Both the position numbers and the translations under genes were made by a program. A stretch of DNA of 64,000 nucleotides from Bactericera cockerelli (Eukaryota; Arthropoda; Insecta; Hemiptera; Triozidae). Below the pieces are notes generated by a model. That model was not told where the DNA came from, made no database searches, and saw only the letters and a program-made list of their open reading frames with translations. Location: contig CM044966.1 of the NCBI GenBank assembly GCA_024516035.1, positions 22,107,185 through 22,171,184 of the forward strand, written 5' to 3'. This document shows positions 1 through 11,485 of this stretch, piece after piece. Position 1 is the first letter of the stretch. The number at the start of each line of letters is the position of its first letter.

Positions 1-535
1 CCTATTCCTGACAGTCTCTGCTTGGCCCAGAGTGGAGCTTCGGTCACTTCTCTTCCATCTAATCCTTTCATCTGCGATCTTATCCATTCTAAATATTTCA
101 AAGTAAATCCTAACCTGAATCACAAGAATGATGTCCTCTGTCTTCTCGCGGGGACAAATGATTTTATCAAAGGCGTGAATATAAATAGTCTAAAACAGTC
201 TCATAAAAAACTTGTTAAATACTGTTCGAGACGATTTAAACATAATTATAATCCTGTGCCAGATTCCACCTATCCCTAAACTTCCGGTTGACGTCAACGA
301 AACCATCAGATTGTTCAATCTGTGGCTAGTTGACGTTTATTCCCAAAATCCTTTAGTCACTGTTGTTGAATCTTTTCATCCTTTAATTGCCGCTGATCTT
401 CTTCATCCTTATCCTCTGGTCAGATTCTATGAAATAACCTATCCTTCCAATAAAACCAACCTTATTCATCCCAATAAAGATGGTCTCCTTGTTCTCCGAA
501 ATATAATAAAATCAGCAGCAGCACTGTGTGTCTAA
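1..535 (+). pseudogene. SGNH/GDSL-esterase-like ORF, frameshifted, probably from a LINE ORF1
   Basis: Two overlapping open frames (frame 1 from the window edge to 279; frame 2 from 212 to 535) together resemble an SGNH hydrolase domain. A PDSL stretch near the start fits block I, the motif AGTNDF fits the GxND block, and HPNKDGL near the end fits the C-terminal catalytic His block. The frame changes once between 212 and 279, so the copy is broken, and the 5' end lies outside the window. In insects this domain occurs in ORF1 of CR1-like LINEs as well as in host esterases. Given the repeat-rich setting, a transposon origin is inferred. No reverse transcriptase follows; stops accumulate after 535. 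Confidence 0.5.
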
Positions 536-539
536 TCAT

Positions 540-719
540 CCTCTCCAACTCCCTCCCCAAACCTCTCCATTTGAGACATTTTTTGTAACTAACCTATCGA
601 AAGATGCGGCCGATTTTAACCAAAAGTTTTGTGGTATACGTACTTATAATGCCAGCATACATACTTAATTTCAAGTCTCTAAGTATATTATTTTTGAGCT
701 ATCTAGTGATAGTGAATAG
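540..719. other. no recognisable feature
   Basis: Short AT-rich spacer between the SGNH-like fragment and a dispersed repeat. Part of it (about 600-700) resembles the internal part of the family B repeat that follows. No gene seen. Confidence 0.4.
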
Positions 720-1434
720 ACACAAATAACAAATAGTGAATGGTCACAAATAAGAAAAGTAAAGAGCGGTCGATTTCCGCCACTGGTGACTCAACGAATA
801 TAAATAAATGTCAAATTCGTAATCAGCACCTAAAAATCATTGGATTTGATATGTCGCAACCTCTATCTAGGGTGAATAATAAAAAAGTTAGTCCAAGCGG
901 GTCCCCCCCACAATACCGGTAAATTGGGGCCGGGTTCCAAAAAGTTAAAGATATAAAAAAAATGATCAAAGTGAACCCCTATTATTTTTTTAATCTGAGA
1001 AAATGTTGTTCTCTAACTTTTTTTTATCTTCAACCAATTAAAAGAAGCGGTGCTCACGGCCAATATTTTCGGCCTGGCGGCCGCAGAATTCGGCCGATTT
1101 CAACCAAAAGTTTCATGCTTCGTCTGGTGTATAAAATTAATTACCATACCAAATTTCAAGTCTTTAGCTCTTACCGTTCTTGAGATATCCTGTTCACACA
1201 CACACACACGCAGAATGATTGAGGGGAAATCATCGGTTGGGTAGAAGAGCTCACAGTGTGAGAATCCTGCCGTTAAAGCCATAAAAAAAACACACAGACA
1301 CACACACAGACCAGGCTGAAAACAACTTTTTTGGTATCCTGAGGCTATGATTCGTCCAGAAATGTAAAAAGCTGGGTAGGTCAAATTTTCGACGAATACA
1401 ATACTTTCCTTATTATGGGATAAGGAAAGTAAAA
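720..1434 (+). repeat. dispersed repeat family B copy with (CA)n tract
   Basis: The same sequence occurs in reverse orientation at about 23640-24150 and in pieces at 9000-9270 and 30590-30850. Shared marks are a segment with CACTGGTGACTCAA, the phrase TATAAAATTAATTACCATACC, a CA microsatellite at about 1196-1210, and an end reading CTTTCCTTATT followed by GGATAAGGAAAGTAAAA. It has no coding capacity. The inverted CTTTCCTTA/TAAGGAAAG pair at the right end is a small hairpin. Class not determined. Confidence 0.6.
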
Positions 1435-4400
1435 ATAGACCGTATGTGTGCACAACGAATGGTTTGCCTATGATAGTGTTGTAAAGTTCGATTACCGCTA
1501 TTCTTACTCCTTCGTAGGAGTTGCTGTTTCTAAAGATAAGCCTAATTTTTATTGTAGGTAGAACTCTGAATTGTAATATAAAGTCGTACACTTCTTCTTT
1601 CAAGGAAATCCTTGTCTTTTACAGGCAATATCTCAATACTGAACCGATCGATTACGATTAAATAAATATATTTCATACCCAAGACTATGTTTATTTAAAA
1701 AAAAAATAGACCGTATGTGTGCACAACGAATGGTTTGCCCCGGGCAGTGTTGTGAAGTTCGATTACCGCTAAACTCATTATTGCGTAAGAGTTGGTGTTT
1801 CTACAGGCAATATCTTAAAACTGAACCGGTCAATTACGGTTAAATGAATATTCCGCCTACCTAGGACTATGTTCATTTTAAAAAAATAGGCCCTATGTGT
1901 GTTCAACGAATGGTTTGCCTAGGGCAGTGTTGTAAAGTTCGATTACCGCTAAACTCATTATTGCGTAAGAGTTGGTGTTTCTACAGGCAATATCTCAAAA
2001 CTGAACCGGTCAATTACGGTTAAATTAATATTTCGCATACCCAAGAATTTGTTCATGTAAAAAAATTAGGCCCTATGTGTGTACAACGAATGGTTTGCCT
2101 TGGGCAGTGTCTTAAATATAAAATACCATGTGCTGTATATTTTTCAAGGAAGAGCTTGTGGTCTACAGGCAATATCTCAAAACTGAACCGGTCAATTATG
2201 GTTAAATGAATATTCCGCATAACCAAGACTTTGTTCATTTAAAAAAAATAGGCCCTATGTTTGTACAACGAAGACTTTGTCTCGGGCAGTGTCTTTAAGT
2301 ATAATTAGAGTAATTTTTCTGAACTTTTTTCTATTCAACCGGCTATATCTCAAAAATGACACCTACAATTCTGCTGAAATATCCACATAATGTGTCTCAG
2401 TATGTGTTAAGTAAAATAAAAAAGACCCTAATTGTGTACACTGAATATTTTGCCTCGGGCAGTGCCGATATCATTTCGAATCTAAAAACACTAATTATTG
2501 TAGGTAGGAATTCAACAAGCAATATCTCAAAAATGACACCTACAACTTTGTTGAAATTACCATATTAGATGGCTTGGTATGTTTCTAGTACATTCAAAAA
2601 GACCCTATGTGTGTACAACGAATGGTTTGCCTTGGGTAGTGTCTTAAATATAAAATACCATGTGCTGTATATTTTTCAAGGAAGAGCTTGTGGTCTACAG
2701 GCAATATCTCAAAACTGAACCGGTCAATTACGGCTAAATGAATATTCCTCATACCCAAGACTATGGTCATATTAAAAAAATAGACCATATATGTGTACAA
2801 CGAATGGTTTGCCTAGGGCAGTGTTGTAAAGTTCGATTACCGCTAAACTCATTATTGCGTAAGAGTTGGTGTTTCTACAGGCAATATCTCAAAACTGAAC
2901 CGGTCAATTACGGTTAAATTAATATTTCGCATACCCAAGAATTTGTTTATGTGAAAAAAATAGGCCCTATGTGTGTACAACGAATGGCTTGCCTTGTGCA
3001 GTGTCTTAAATGTAAAATACAATGTGCTGTAGATTTTTCAAGGAAGAGCTTGTGGTCTACACGCAATATCTCAAAACTGAACCGGTCAATTACGGTCAAA
3101 TGAATATTCCGCATAACCAAGACTTTGTTCATTTAAAAAAAATAGGCCCTATGTGTGTACAACGAAGATTTTGTCTCGGGCAGTGTCTTTAAGTATAATT
3201 AGAGTAATTTTTCTGAACTTTTTTCTATTCAACCGGCTATATCTCAAAAATGACACCTACAACTCTGCTGAAATTGCCACATAATGTGTCTCAGTATGTG
3301 TTAAGTAAAATAAAAAAGACCCTAATTGTGTACACTGAATATTTTGCCTCGGGCAGTGCCGATATCATTTCGAATCTAAAAACACTAATTATTGTAGGTA
3401 GGAATTCAACAAGCAATATCTCAAAAATGACACCTACAACTTTGTTGAAATTACCATATTAGATGGCTTGGTATGTTTCTAGTACATTCAAAAAGACCCT
3501 ATGTGTGTACAACGAATGGTTTGCCTTGGGTAGTGTCTTAAATATAAAATACCATGTGCTGTATATTTTTCAAGGAAGAGCTTGTGGTCTACAGGCAATA
3601 TCTCAAAACTGAACCGGTCAATTACGGCTAAATGAATATTCCTCATACCCAAGACTATGGTCATATTAAAAAAATAGACCATATATGTGTACAACGAATG
3701 GTTTGCCTAGGGCAGTGTTGTAAAGTTCGATTACCGCTAAACTCATTATTGCGTAAGAGTTGGTGTTTCTACAGGCAATATCTCAAAACTGAACCGTCAA
3801 TTACGGTTAAATTAATATTTCGCATACCCAAGAATTTGTTTATGTGAAAAAAAATAGGCCCTATGTGTGTACAACGAATGGCTTGCCTTGGGCAGTGTCT
3901 TAAATGTAAAATACCATGTGCTGTACATTTTTCAAGGAAGAGCTTGTGGTCTACAGGCAATATCTCAAAACTGAACCGGTCAATTACGGTCAAATGAATA
4001 TTCCGCATAACCAAGACTTTGTTCATTAAAAAAAAATAGGCCCTATGTGTGTACAACGAAGACTTTGTCTCGGGCAGTGTCTTTAAGTATAATTAGAGTA
4101 ATTTTTCTGAACTTTTTTCTATTCAACCGGCTATATCTCAAAAATGACACCTACAACTCTGCTGAAATTGCCACATAATGTGTCTCAGTATGTGTTAAGT
4201 AAAATAAAAAAGACCCTAAATGTGTACACTGGATATTTTTGCCTCGGGCAGTGCCGATATCATTTCGAATCGAAAAACACTAATTATTGTAGGTAGGAAT
4301 TCAACATGCAATAACTCAAAAATGACACCTACAACTTTGTTGAAATTACCATATTAGATGGCTTGGTATGTTCTAGTACATTCAAAAAGACCCTATGTTG

Positions 4401-6720
4401 TACAACGAATGGTTTGCCTTGGGTAGTGTCTTAAATATAAAATACCATGTGCTGTATATTTTTCAAGGAAGAGCTTGTGGTCTACAGGCAATATCTCAAA
4501 ACTGAACCGGTCAATTACGGTTAAATGAATATTCCTCATACCCAAGACTATGGTCATATTAAAAAAATAGACCATATGTGTGTACAACGAATGGTTTGCC
4601 TAGGGCAGTGTTGTAAAGTTCGATTACCGCTAAAACTCATTATTGCGTTAAGAGTTGGTGTTTCTACAGGCAATATCTCAAAACTGAACCGGTCAATTAC
4701 GGTTAAATTAATATTTTGCATACCCAAGAATTTGTTCATGTAAAAAAAATAGGCCCTATGTGTGTACAACGAAGGCTTTGTCCTTGGGCAGTGTCTTAAT
4801 GTATAATAAGTGTTAATTTTTCAAGGAAGACTTGTGGTCTACACGGCAATATCTCAAAATGAACCGGTCAATTATCGGTCAAATGAATATTCCGCATAAC
4901 CAAGACTTTGTTCATTTTAAAAAAATAGGCCCTATGTTGTACAACAAGATTTTGTCTCGGGCAGTGTCTTTAGTTAATTAGAGTAATTTTCTGAACTTTT
5001 TTCTATTCAACCGGCTATATCTCAAAAATGACACCTACAACTTCTGCTGAAATTCCACATTAATGTGCTTCAGTATGTGTTAAGTAAAATAAAAAAGACC
5101 CTAATTGTGTACACTGAATGTTTGCCTTGGCAGTCGTTCATTGAAAATAAATACATGCGTATAATTTTAAGGAAGAGCTTGTGGTCAACGGCAATATCTC
5201 AAAATGAACCGTCAATTACGTTTAAATAATTTCCTCATACCCAGACTTGGTCATATTAAAAAAAGACCTATGTGTGTACAACGAATGGTTTGCCTTGGCA
5301 GTGTTTAAAGTTCGATTACCAGCTAAACTCTTTATTGGTAAAAGTTGGTGTTTCTACAGGCAATATCTCAAAACTGAACCGTCAATTACGGTTAAATTAA
5401 TATTCTCCATACCCAAGAATTGTCTTCATGTAAAAAAAATAGGCCCATGTGTGTACAACGAATGGTTTGCCTGGGCAGTGTCTTAAAATAAATACAATGT
5501 AGCTTACATTTTTCAAGGAAGAGCTTGGTGTTTCTACAGGCAATATCTCAATACTGAACCGGTCAATTACGGTTAAATTAAATATTCGCATAACCAAGAC
5601 TTTGTTCATGTTAAAAAAAATAGGCCCTATGTGTGTACAACGAAGACTTTGTCCTCGGGCAGTGTCTTTAAATATAGTAATGTAGAGTAATTTTTCTGAA
5701 CTTTTTCTATTCAACCGGCTATATCTCAAAACTGACACCTACAACTTCGCTGAATATTGCCACATAATGTGTTCAGTATGTGTTAAGTAAAAAAAAAGAC
5801 GCTAAATGTGTACACTGGACATTTTGCTCGGGCAGTGCCGATATCATTTCGAATTTAAAAACACTAATTATTGTATGGTAGGAATTCAACAGCAATATCT
5901 CAAAAATGACACCTACAACTTTGTGAAATTACCATATTAGATGGCTTGGTATGTGTTAAGTAACATTCAAAAAGACCCTATGTGTACAACGAATGTTTGC
6001 CTTGGGTAGTGTCTTAAATATAAAATACCATGTGCTGTACATTTTTAAGGAAGAGCTTGTGGTCTACAGGCAATATCTCAAAACTGAACCGGTCAATTAC
6101 GTTAAATTAATATTCGCATACTCAAGTATGTTGTTCACGGAAAAAAATAGCCCTATGTGTGTTCAACGAATGGTTTGCCTAGGGCAGTGTTGTAAAGTTC
6201 GATTACGTAAACTCATTATTGCGTAAGATGTTGGTGTTCTACAGGCAATATCTCAAAACTGAACCGGTCAATTACGGTTAAATTAATATTTCGCATACCC
6301 AAGAATTTGTTCATGTAAAAAAATTAGGCCCTATGTGTGTACAACGAATGGTTTGCCTTGGGCAGTGTCTTAAATATAAAATACCATGTGCTATACATTT
6401 TTCAAGGAAGAGCTTGTGGTCTACAGGCAATATCTCAAAACTGAACCGGTCAATTATGGTTAAATGAATATTCCGCATAACCAAGACTTTGTTCATTTAA
6501 AAAAAATAGGCCCTATGTTTGTACAACGAAGACTTTGTCTCGGGCAGTGTCTTTAAGTATAATTAGAGTAATTTTTCTGAACTTTTTTCTATTCAACCGG
6601 CTATATCTCAAAAATGACACCTACAATTCTGCTGAAATATCCACATAATGTGTCTCAGTATGTGTTAAGTAAAATAAAAAAGACCCTAAATGTGTACACT
6701 GGACATTTTGCCTCGGGCAG
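1435..6720 (+). repeat. satellite array: ~180-bp monomers in an ~894-bp higher-order repeat
   Basis: About 30 monomers of 170-185 bp, each with a core like TGTACAACGAATGGTTTGCC and CAATATCTCAAAACTGAACC. Monomer types recur in the order A-B-C-D-B': A carries TTCGATTACCGCTAAACTCA, B carries AAATACCATGTGCTGTA, C carries GAGTAATTTTTCTGAAC, D carries GCCGATATCATTTCGAAT. Equivalent points recur 894 bp apart (2356/3250, 2594/3488, 2053/2947). Around 5105 a D and a B' monomer are fused, shortening that unit by one monomer. The last ~480 bp (6240-6720) are nearly identical to 1980-2450. Open frames inside are by-products of the period, not genes. Confidence 0.93.
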
Positions 6721-6724
6721 CGTT

Positions 6725-7655
6725 GATGAAAATTTGAAAAAAAACCCTAAATATTTGAGCTAGGAACTGAATTCGAAAAACCCTAAAAAAATCTTGTAGG
6801 TAGAAACGTTGTAGGTGAATTCATACAGGTGATTTCCTGTCTAACTTAAAACGAAATTGTAGCGATTTGCGATTTCGATTTACATGTCTTATCGATAACA
6901 GAATGAGAGGTATTAATTATTGTTTCTAGAGGTTTTTTTAGACTTTCGCCACTCTTCTATAATTATATCTTTATCAATAAATAAAATGGAAGAAAACCTT
7001 GGATACGTAATAATTTCTACTATCTACCCTTTTTTCTTTAAATAAGTTTTTTTTCTTTATTCTGGGAATAAGAAAAGAAAGTAGATTGAATGAGGTTGGT
7101 ATAAAATAGATTACGATTTTCTGTAATGCGATTTGTGCATAATCGTTTTCCTGTGCATTATGAAAAACAATCTCTAATCACGGAGGTTTTGTACGTTTGG
7201 CAGCACGGTAAAAAATATGTGACGCCATATTTGTCCTTTTTCCTTCCGAAATTCAAAATTTCAAATCTGTTTTCGGAAAGAATCGGAATGCCGAACCCAC
7301 GCGTATAAATTTCGACAACTTGTTGCCTGTTGAGTTATTCAAAAGAAGGGATTCGATGGAAGATCCCTCAGTTCTGTCTGTTCTGTGCAGCCTTTACAAT
7401 GAAAACAACTTTCGCAAGAGATAATATAAATAGATTTCTGAATTTTCTGATCGAGCAAAACGCTAGTTTTGCAACGCCAAGAAAAACAAAACGATCGAGC
7501 GTGCTCTACCTACTAACGCTATTCCTAGTTATTACTTACTTATGTGTATTTTCTTTTGTAATATAATTGTGACCTTCAACAGAACTCTTAATTTTTTATT
7601 GCAATTTTAATCCTTGTTATCTTTGCACGTGAAGGAATAATATTATTTATTTTAC
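6725..7655. other. unassigned spacer
   Basis: Mixed AT-rich sequence. Open frames at 7126-7308 and 7330-7566 (plus) have no recognisable motif or convincing splice signals. No repeat partner was found in the window. Confidence 0.4.
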
Positions 7656-7661
7656 TTAAAG

Positions 7662-7868
7662 GAAAACCTTGCTCGGCGTCGATGGTTCCCATTGGATCAC
7701 CGAAGTTAAGCAACGTCCAGTGAGATGAAGACTTCGTGATGCTGGCACTTCGGCCCAACACAGGCTAGGTGAGGTCAATGTGGGTAGCAGGTTTGTGAGT
7801 TTCCTGCGAATGGAGCGTAACACCTCCGTCGTGATATGACCATGCAGTTGAAAGCAACGTTGACCCTT
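7662..7868 (+). mobile_element. 5S-rRNA-derived SINE, left part, split by a piggyBac-like element
   Basis: The head contains CACCGAAGTTAAGCAACGTC, a 5S rRNA core. It belongs to the short 5S subfamily that lacks the 5S 3' segment. The body carries the domain shared by SINEs in this window (GTGGGTAGCAGGTTTGTGAG). It runs to GAAAGCAACG and then meets the CCCTTTGACGCC terminus of the inserted element. The remainder of the tail resumes at 8987. Confidence 0.8.
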
Positions 7869-8986
7869 TGACGCCGAGCGTGTTGTTTTCGACACAGGTA
7901 CTTTGAGATTCAATAATTATTCACTAGAATACAGTATCATTATCGTTTTAGTGTGAAACAGTTCCTTGACTTCTTATCTTCAAATCCATCCAGCGCGATT
8001 TTTGCATTGTTTTGTTTACATTTCTAAATTTTCATTTGTTTCTGAGATTTCGAAAGTGCATCATCGCATGGAGTTTTGCCGACTTTGGTAAGTTATTTCT
8101 TGTGTTTCCTGGTCGATTATTTTACTGAAAAAATTAATAGAGGTAGCTAATGTGCTTATTAACATATAACATTAAAGAAAATTGTAATAATTAATTGGTA
8201 GGTAGTCTGCCGTGTCGAAAACGACACATCCGGTATTAAAAGAACGTTTTTTCCAAAGAAATAATTTTAATGTTTTTTCCTGATTTCTTCTGATTTTAGA
8301 GTGATTATTGAGTCAAAACTAGGAAAATGAGTGACAATATACCACTACGCAGCTAATGCTAGACCCAGCCCTCCTATTGTAGCTCCCATTCCTATCACAA
8401 GTGCAGCTAGTGCTAGACCCAGCCCTCCTACTGTAGCTCCCATTCCTATCACAACTGCAGCTAGTGCTAGACTTAGCCCTCCTATTGTAGCTCCCATTCC
8501 TATCACAAGTGCTAGACCCAGCCCTCCTATTGTAGCTCCCATTCCTATCACAACTGCAGCTAGTGCTAGACTTAGCCCTCCTATTGTAGCTCCCATTCCT
8601 ATCACAACTGCAGCTAGTGCTAGACCCAGCCCTCCTATTGTAGCTCCCATTGTAGCTCACAACTGCAGCTAGTGCTAGACTTAGCCCACCTATTGTAGCG
8701 CCCATTCCCATTCCCATCATCACTAACGTTCTCCTTGAAGTGTTTCCTTTAACTCGTTTTAAACTCACTAAAAAATCGTCACTTTATACTTTTTTAACAA
8801 AATCAGTTTTTTCTACATTCTTGTTCCTTTAAAGCCGGTGTGTCGTTTTCGACACGGATTCATAACTTTTTACCGGTAAAAGCTAGAAAGCTGAAACCAA
8901 CGCCAAAAGTCTTAGAAAACCATCAGGATGAAAGAAAAGTTGGTTGCGATTTTTTTCCCCCGGCCAAATTAATCCCGGCGTCAAAG
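7869..8986. mobile_element. non-autonomous piggyBac-like element
   Basis: The termini are CCCTTTGACGCCG on the left and CGGCGTCAAAGGG on the right, a perfect 13-bp inverted repeat. Subterminal inverted motifs GTGTTGTTTTCGACAC (left) and GTGTCGTTTTCGACAC (right) are also present, with a further inverted pair at about 8212-8236 and 8838-8862. The right flank is TTAA and the left flank TTGA, consistent with a TTAA target with one later change. The target is the TTAA in the tail of a 5S SINE. CCCTTTG-type ends with TTAA targets are typical of piggyBac. No transposase is present; the interior holds a 54-bp minisatellite. Confidence 0.75.
8345..8768 (-). pseudogene. 54-bp (18-codon) minisatellite ORF, Gly/Ala-rich, frameshifted
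   Basis: Seven tandem units start about 8358, 8412, 8466, 8511, 8565, 8619 and 8673; one unit has a 9-bp deletion, which keeps frame. On the minus strand an ATG at 8768 starts a basic N terminus (MSLKRVKGNTSRR) leading into repeats of GMGATIGGL and ALAAVVI, hydrophobic with GxxxG spacing. Between about 8645 and 8665 one unit has an altered block with one extra base, so the frame of the ATG leaves the hydrophobic repeat frame, which continues from 8650 to a TAG at 8345. The plus strand is also open because the period is a multiple of three. It lies within a mobile element. Function unknown. Confidence 0.45.
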
Positions 8987-9005
8987 GGTTAAACACATAT
9001 TAAAA
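8987..9005 (+). mobile_element. tail remnant of the split 5S SINE
   Basis: TTAAACACATATTAAAAAAA after the piggyBac-like right end matches the tail of intact 5S SINEs (TTAAACCCCACTTAAAAAA), so it is the continuation of the SINE that begins at 7662. Confidence 0.65.
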
Positions 9006-9237
9006 AAATCTGGTGTAAACACAACTTTCCTTATCCTATTAGGAATGGGAACAGGTACAAACAAGCCACTGGTGACTCAAAGGTAACAGTTAGCTAAAAA
9101 TCAACGTCTAGGTCACAACCTCCATCTACGATCTACGTACGATGAACATAATATGAACAATAGTTCGTCTGGTGTATAAAATTAATTTCCATACCAAATT
9201 TCAATCATCTAGCTCTTACCGTTCTCGAGATATTGTG

Positions 9238-9270
<33 letters not shown>
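9006..9270 (+). repeat. family B fragment with (CA)n
   Basis: Contains CCACTGGTGACTCAA and the GTATAAAATTAATTTCCATACC phrase of family B, and ends in a CA microsatellite at about 9239-9270. Confidence 0.6.
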
Positions 9271-9273
<3 letters not shown>

Positions 9274-9654
9274 TGCACACCATATAATTACAGGGACCGG
9301 AATTTCACGCAGCTACAGAGACCCGATTTTTTTTAATAGTTTGGTATTTCTTTTTACATAAATGAAGAGATGGAATGTTTTTATTTAAAAAAATATATTT
9401 TTTTAATTTTTTTTTCTAGTATTTTCCAACGAAATTAAGCATTTTCTAAAAATGTACTTAAAAAAGTGTACTAGATGCGGAGAGAATATAATCAGTGGTG
9501 GACTTCTTATAATGGTACAAAGAGTGAAAAGATCATTGCATGTTGCATATTCGTAGAGATGCCATGTTATTATATGGGTAGGTATTCAAGTTTAGAAAGA
9601 ATCATGAAGCCGTGTTTATTTTCTATAGGTAACTTCTGTACTCTACTGTATGGT
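9271..9654. other. AT-rich spacer
   Basis: Poly-A/T-rich sequence without a recognised gene or repeat partner. The open frame 9475-9798 runs into a SINE and is not credible as a gene. Confidence 0.4.
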
Positions 9655-9885
9655 TATATCAGGATGGGATTTTTACCCTCCATTCGCAGAAAACTCGCAA
9701 ACCTGATACTCAAAATGACCTCAACCAGCCTGAGTGAAGCAGGGAATAGCCAGCATCACGAGAATTCGATTTTGAATGGTCACCCATCCAACTCCTAATC
9801 TCGCTGGATGTTGCTTAACTTCGGTTACAGAACGAGAACCGGTGCTACTAGGGTGTACCTTTGGTCTCGCGTTCGAGATACTCAT
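9655..9885 (-). mobile_element. 5S-rRNA-derived SINE, minus strand
   Basis: Read on the minus strand it has CCGGTTCTCG, GAAGTTAAGCAACATCCAGC and GGATGGGTGACCATTC, the 5S core, followed by the shared SINE body. It belongs to the long subfamily that keeps the 5S GGATGGGTGACC segment. Diverged, with no clear target duplication. Confidence 0.75.
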
Positions 9886-10189
9886 TTCGACTCGATAATC
9901 AATCATGGAGCGCTCGCTAGGCTGATTTCTTTCCACCTCTGAAAGGCACCGCCAGGCGGGCCCGCTCAGGGACAGTGGTCAAAGTTGGCCGAAAAATGTA
10001 TTCTACGAAAAATTTAAAAGACTCCTTCAACTATTGGTTTTTTCATATAGCTTTGCTACTAGTGCTTTTCATTGTACTTATAATGTATTAGTTCATCTAC
10101 CTATTGTTATGACAATAGTCACTGTATATTGGCAAGGAAGGGGTACCGCTCGCATTCATCTGTTGCTCTTCTGCTTCGTATCCTAATGT

Positions 10190-10270
10190 AACATGTTAGC
10201 GTAGCGGTTGTGCCCTGCTCCCAATCAACGTGAGACCCAGGTTCGTCTCGCGGTCTCGGCAATGTTTTTT
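10190..10270 (+). repeat. tRNA-like SINE head (weak)
   Basis: GTTAGCGTAGCGGTTGTGCC resembles an A-box region and CCAGGTTCG a B-box start. The structure is degenerate and no full tRNA cloverleaf is evident. Confidence 0.35.
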
Positions 10271-10738
10271 AACTTTTTTTTTTAATGATATAGATATTAC
10301 TTTTGCTTTCCTGGGCCATTATCTGGGGCTATTATTAACGTTAATTGGGCACATTGCATATCGTTCGAACCGGAAAATTGTCAGCTACAAGAATTTTTCA
10401 AAAGAAAAGCTTCATATATAACCCAGCTCTTGTGGGCGGGGCCTGTTTATTGATTAAAATTTTCCAATACACCAAACAGAACCTAACCTAACCTAATTTA
10501 CTTTAGTCAGTAAACCACGCTAGACGTTTCTTAACCAAAGCGAGTGATTGGACGGCTGGCTGCACTTGAATTTGGTTGGCTATTTGGCTAAGTAGGTACA
10601 TCTGCAGCACGCGTGAAATACACGCGTAAATTGAAGAAATTGGCCATTGTAAAATTTCTTACTGCAGGTAAATTTCCACTGACAGCCTTTGCAATACCGT
10701 TATCTACAGTGTTTGTTTAGACATTTTTAGTTAACATT
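10271..10738. other. no recognisable feature
   Basis: Unique-looking sequence. The open frame 10230-10421 has no recognised domain and overlaps a tRNA-like remnant. Nothing else seen. Confidence 0.35.
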
Positions 10739-10748
10739 AAAGTTTAAA

Positions 10749-11007
10749 TGCCAGCGTCGATGGCATGTTGAATACACCGGTTCCCTTCAGAACACCGAAG
10801 TTAAGCGACATCCAGCGAGGTTAAGACTTGGATAGGTGACCATTCAAATTCTAATTCTCGTGACGCTGGCTTTTCCCGGCCCCACTCAGGCTGATTGAGG
10901 TCAATGTGAGTAGCAGGTTTGTGAGTTTCCTGCGAATGGAGGGTAATACCCCCGTCGTGATATGACCATGGCAGTTGAAAGCGACGTTAAAACCCCACTT
11001 AAAAAAA
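10749..11007 (+). mobile_element. full-length 5S-rRNA-derived SINE
   Basis: Begins GCCAGCGTC and keeps a 5S-like head of about 120 nt closed by GACGCTGGC, so the 5S terminal helix still pairs over 9 bp. A body with CAGGCTGATTGAGGTCAATG follows, then an A-tail. It is flanked by AAAGTTTAAA at 10739-10748 and 11008-11017, a target-site duplication typical of LINE-mediated insertion. Confidence 0.9.
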
Positions 11008-11233
11008 AAAGTTTAAAAATACTGTATTAGAGTTAAAATTCACAAATTTATTACAGTTTTAAATCGACTCTTCACTAAATGTGGTAAATGCAGTGTATTA
11101 TATTATACTATGAAGATAATAAATTACTATGTACATAATTATTAGAGCCTGTCCCAAGATAGCCAGAAAAGCATAAACACATAATGTTAAATGATAATAA
11201 AGTTATTAATAGGATACTTATTAATAATTCCGA

Positions 11234-11430
11234 GCCAGCGTCGATGACGCGTTGAATGCAGCGGTTCTCATAGGATCACCGAAGTTAAGCAACGTCCAGC
11301 GAGGTGAAGACTTCGTGATGCTGGCATTTCGGCCCCATCCAGGCTGGTTCAGGTTCATGTGGGTAGCAGGTTTGAGAATTTCTTGCGAATAGAGGGTAAC
11401 ACCCCCGTCGTGATGAGACCATGTAGTTTT
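11234..11430 (+). mobile_element. 5S-derived SINE, short subfamily
   Basis: Head CCAGCGTCGATGACGCGTTG plus CACCGAAGTTAAGCAACGTC, then directly CGTGATGCTGGC: the segment GGATGGGTGACC and its flanks are absent, as at 7662 and 59630. The shared body follows and the tail is truncated after GACCATGTAG. Confidence 0.8.
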
Positions 11431-11485
11431 TTTCAGGCATTTGAGCAAAAACAATCCATACAGCCATTTTCTTTAATATTTCAAT

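Noticed and set aside
1435..6720. Recurring 60-113-codon frames in the satellite
   Set aside because: Identical peptides recur at the 894-bp period and break in diverged units; they have no independent coding signal.
7126..7566. Small plus-strand exons between the satellite and the SINE
   Set aside because: No motif, no consistent splice sites, base composition like the flanks.
10749..10870. Functional 5S rRNA gene
   Set aside because: Diverged from the 5S consensus outside the core, fused to a SINE body and A-tail, and flanked by target-site duplications.
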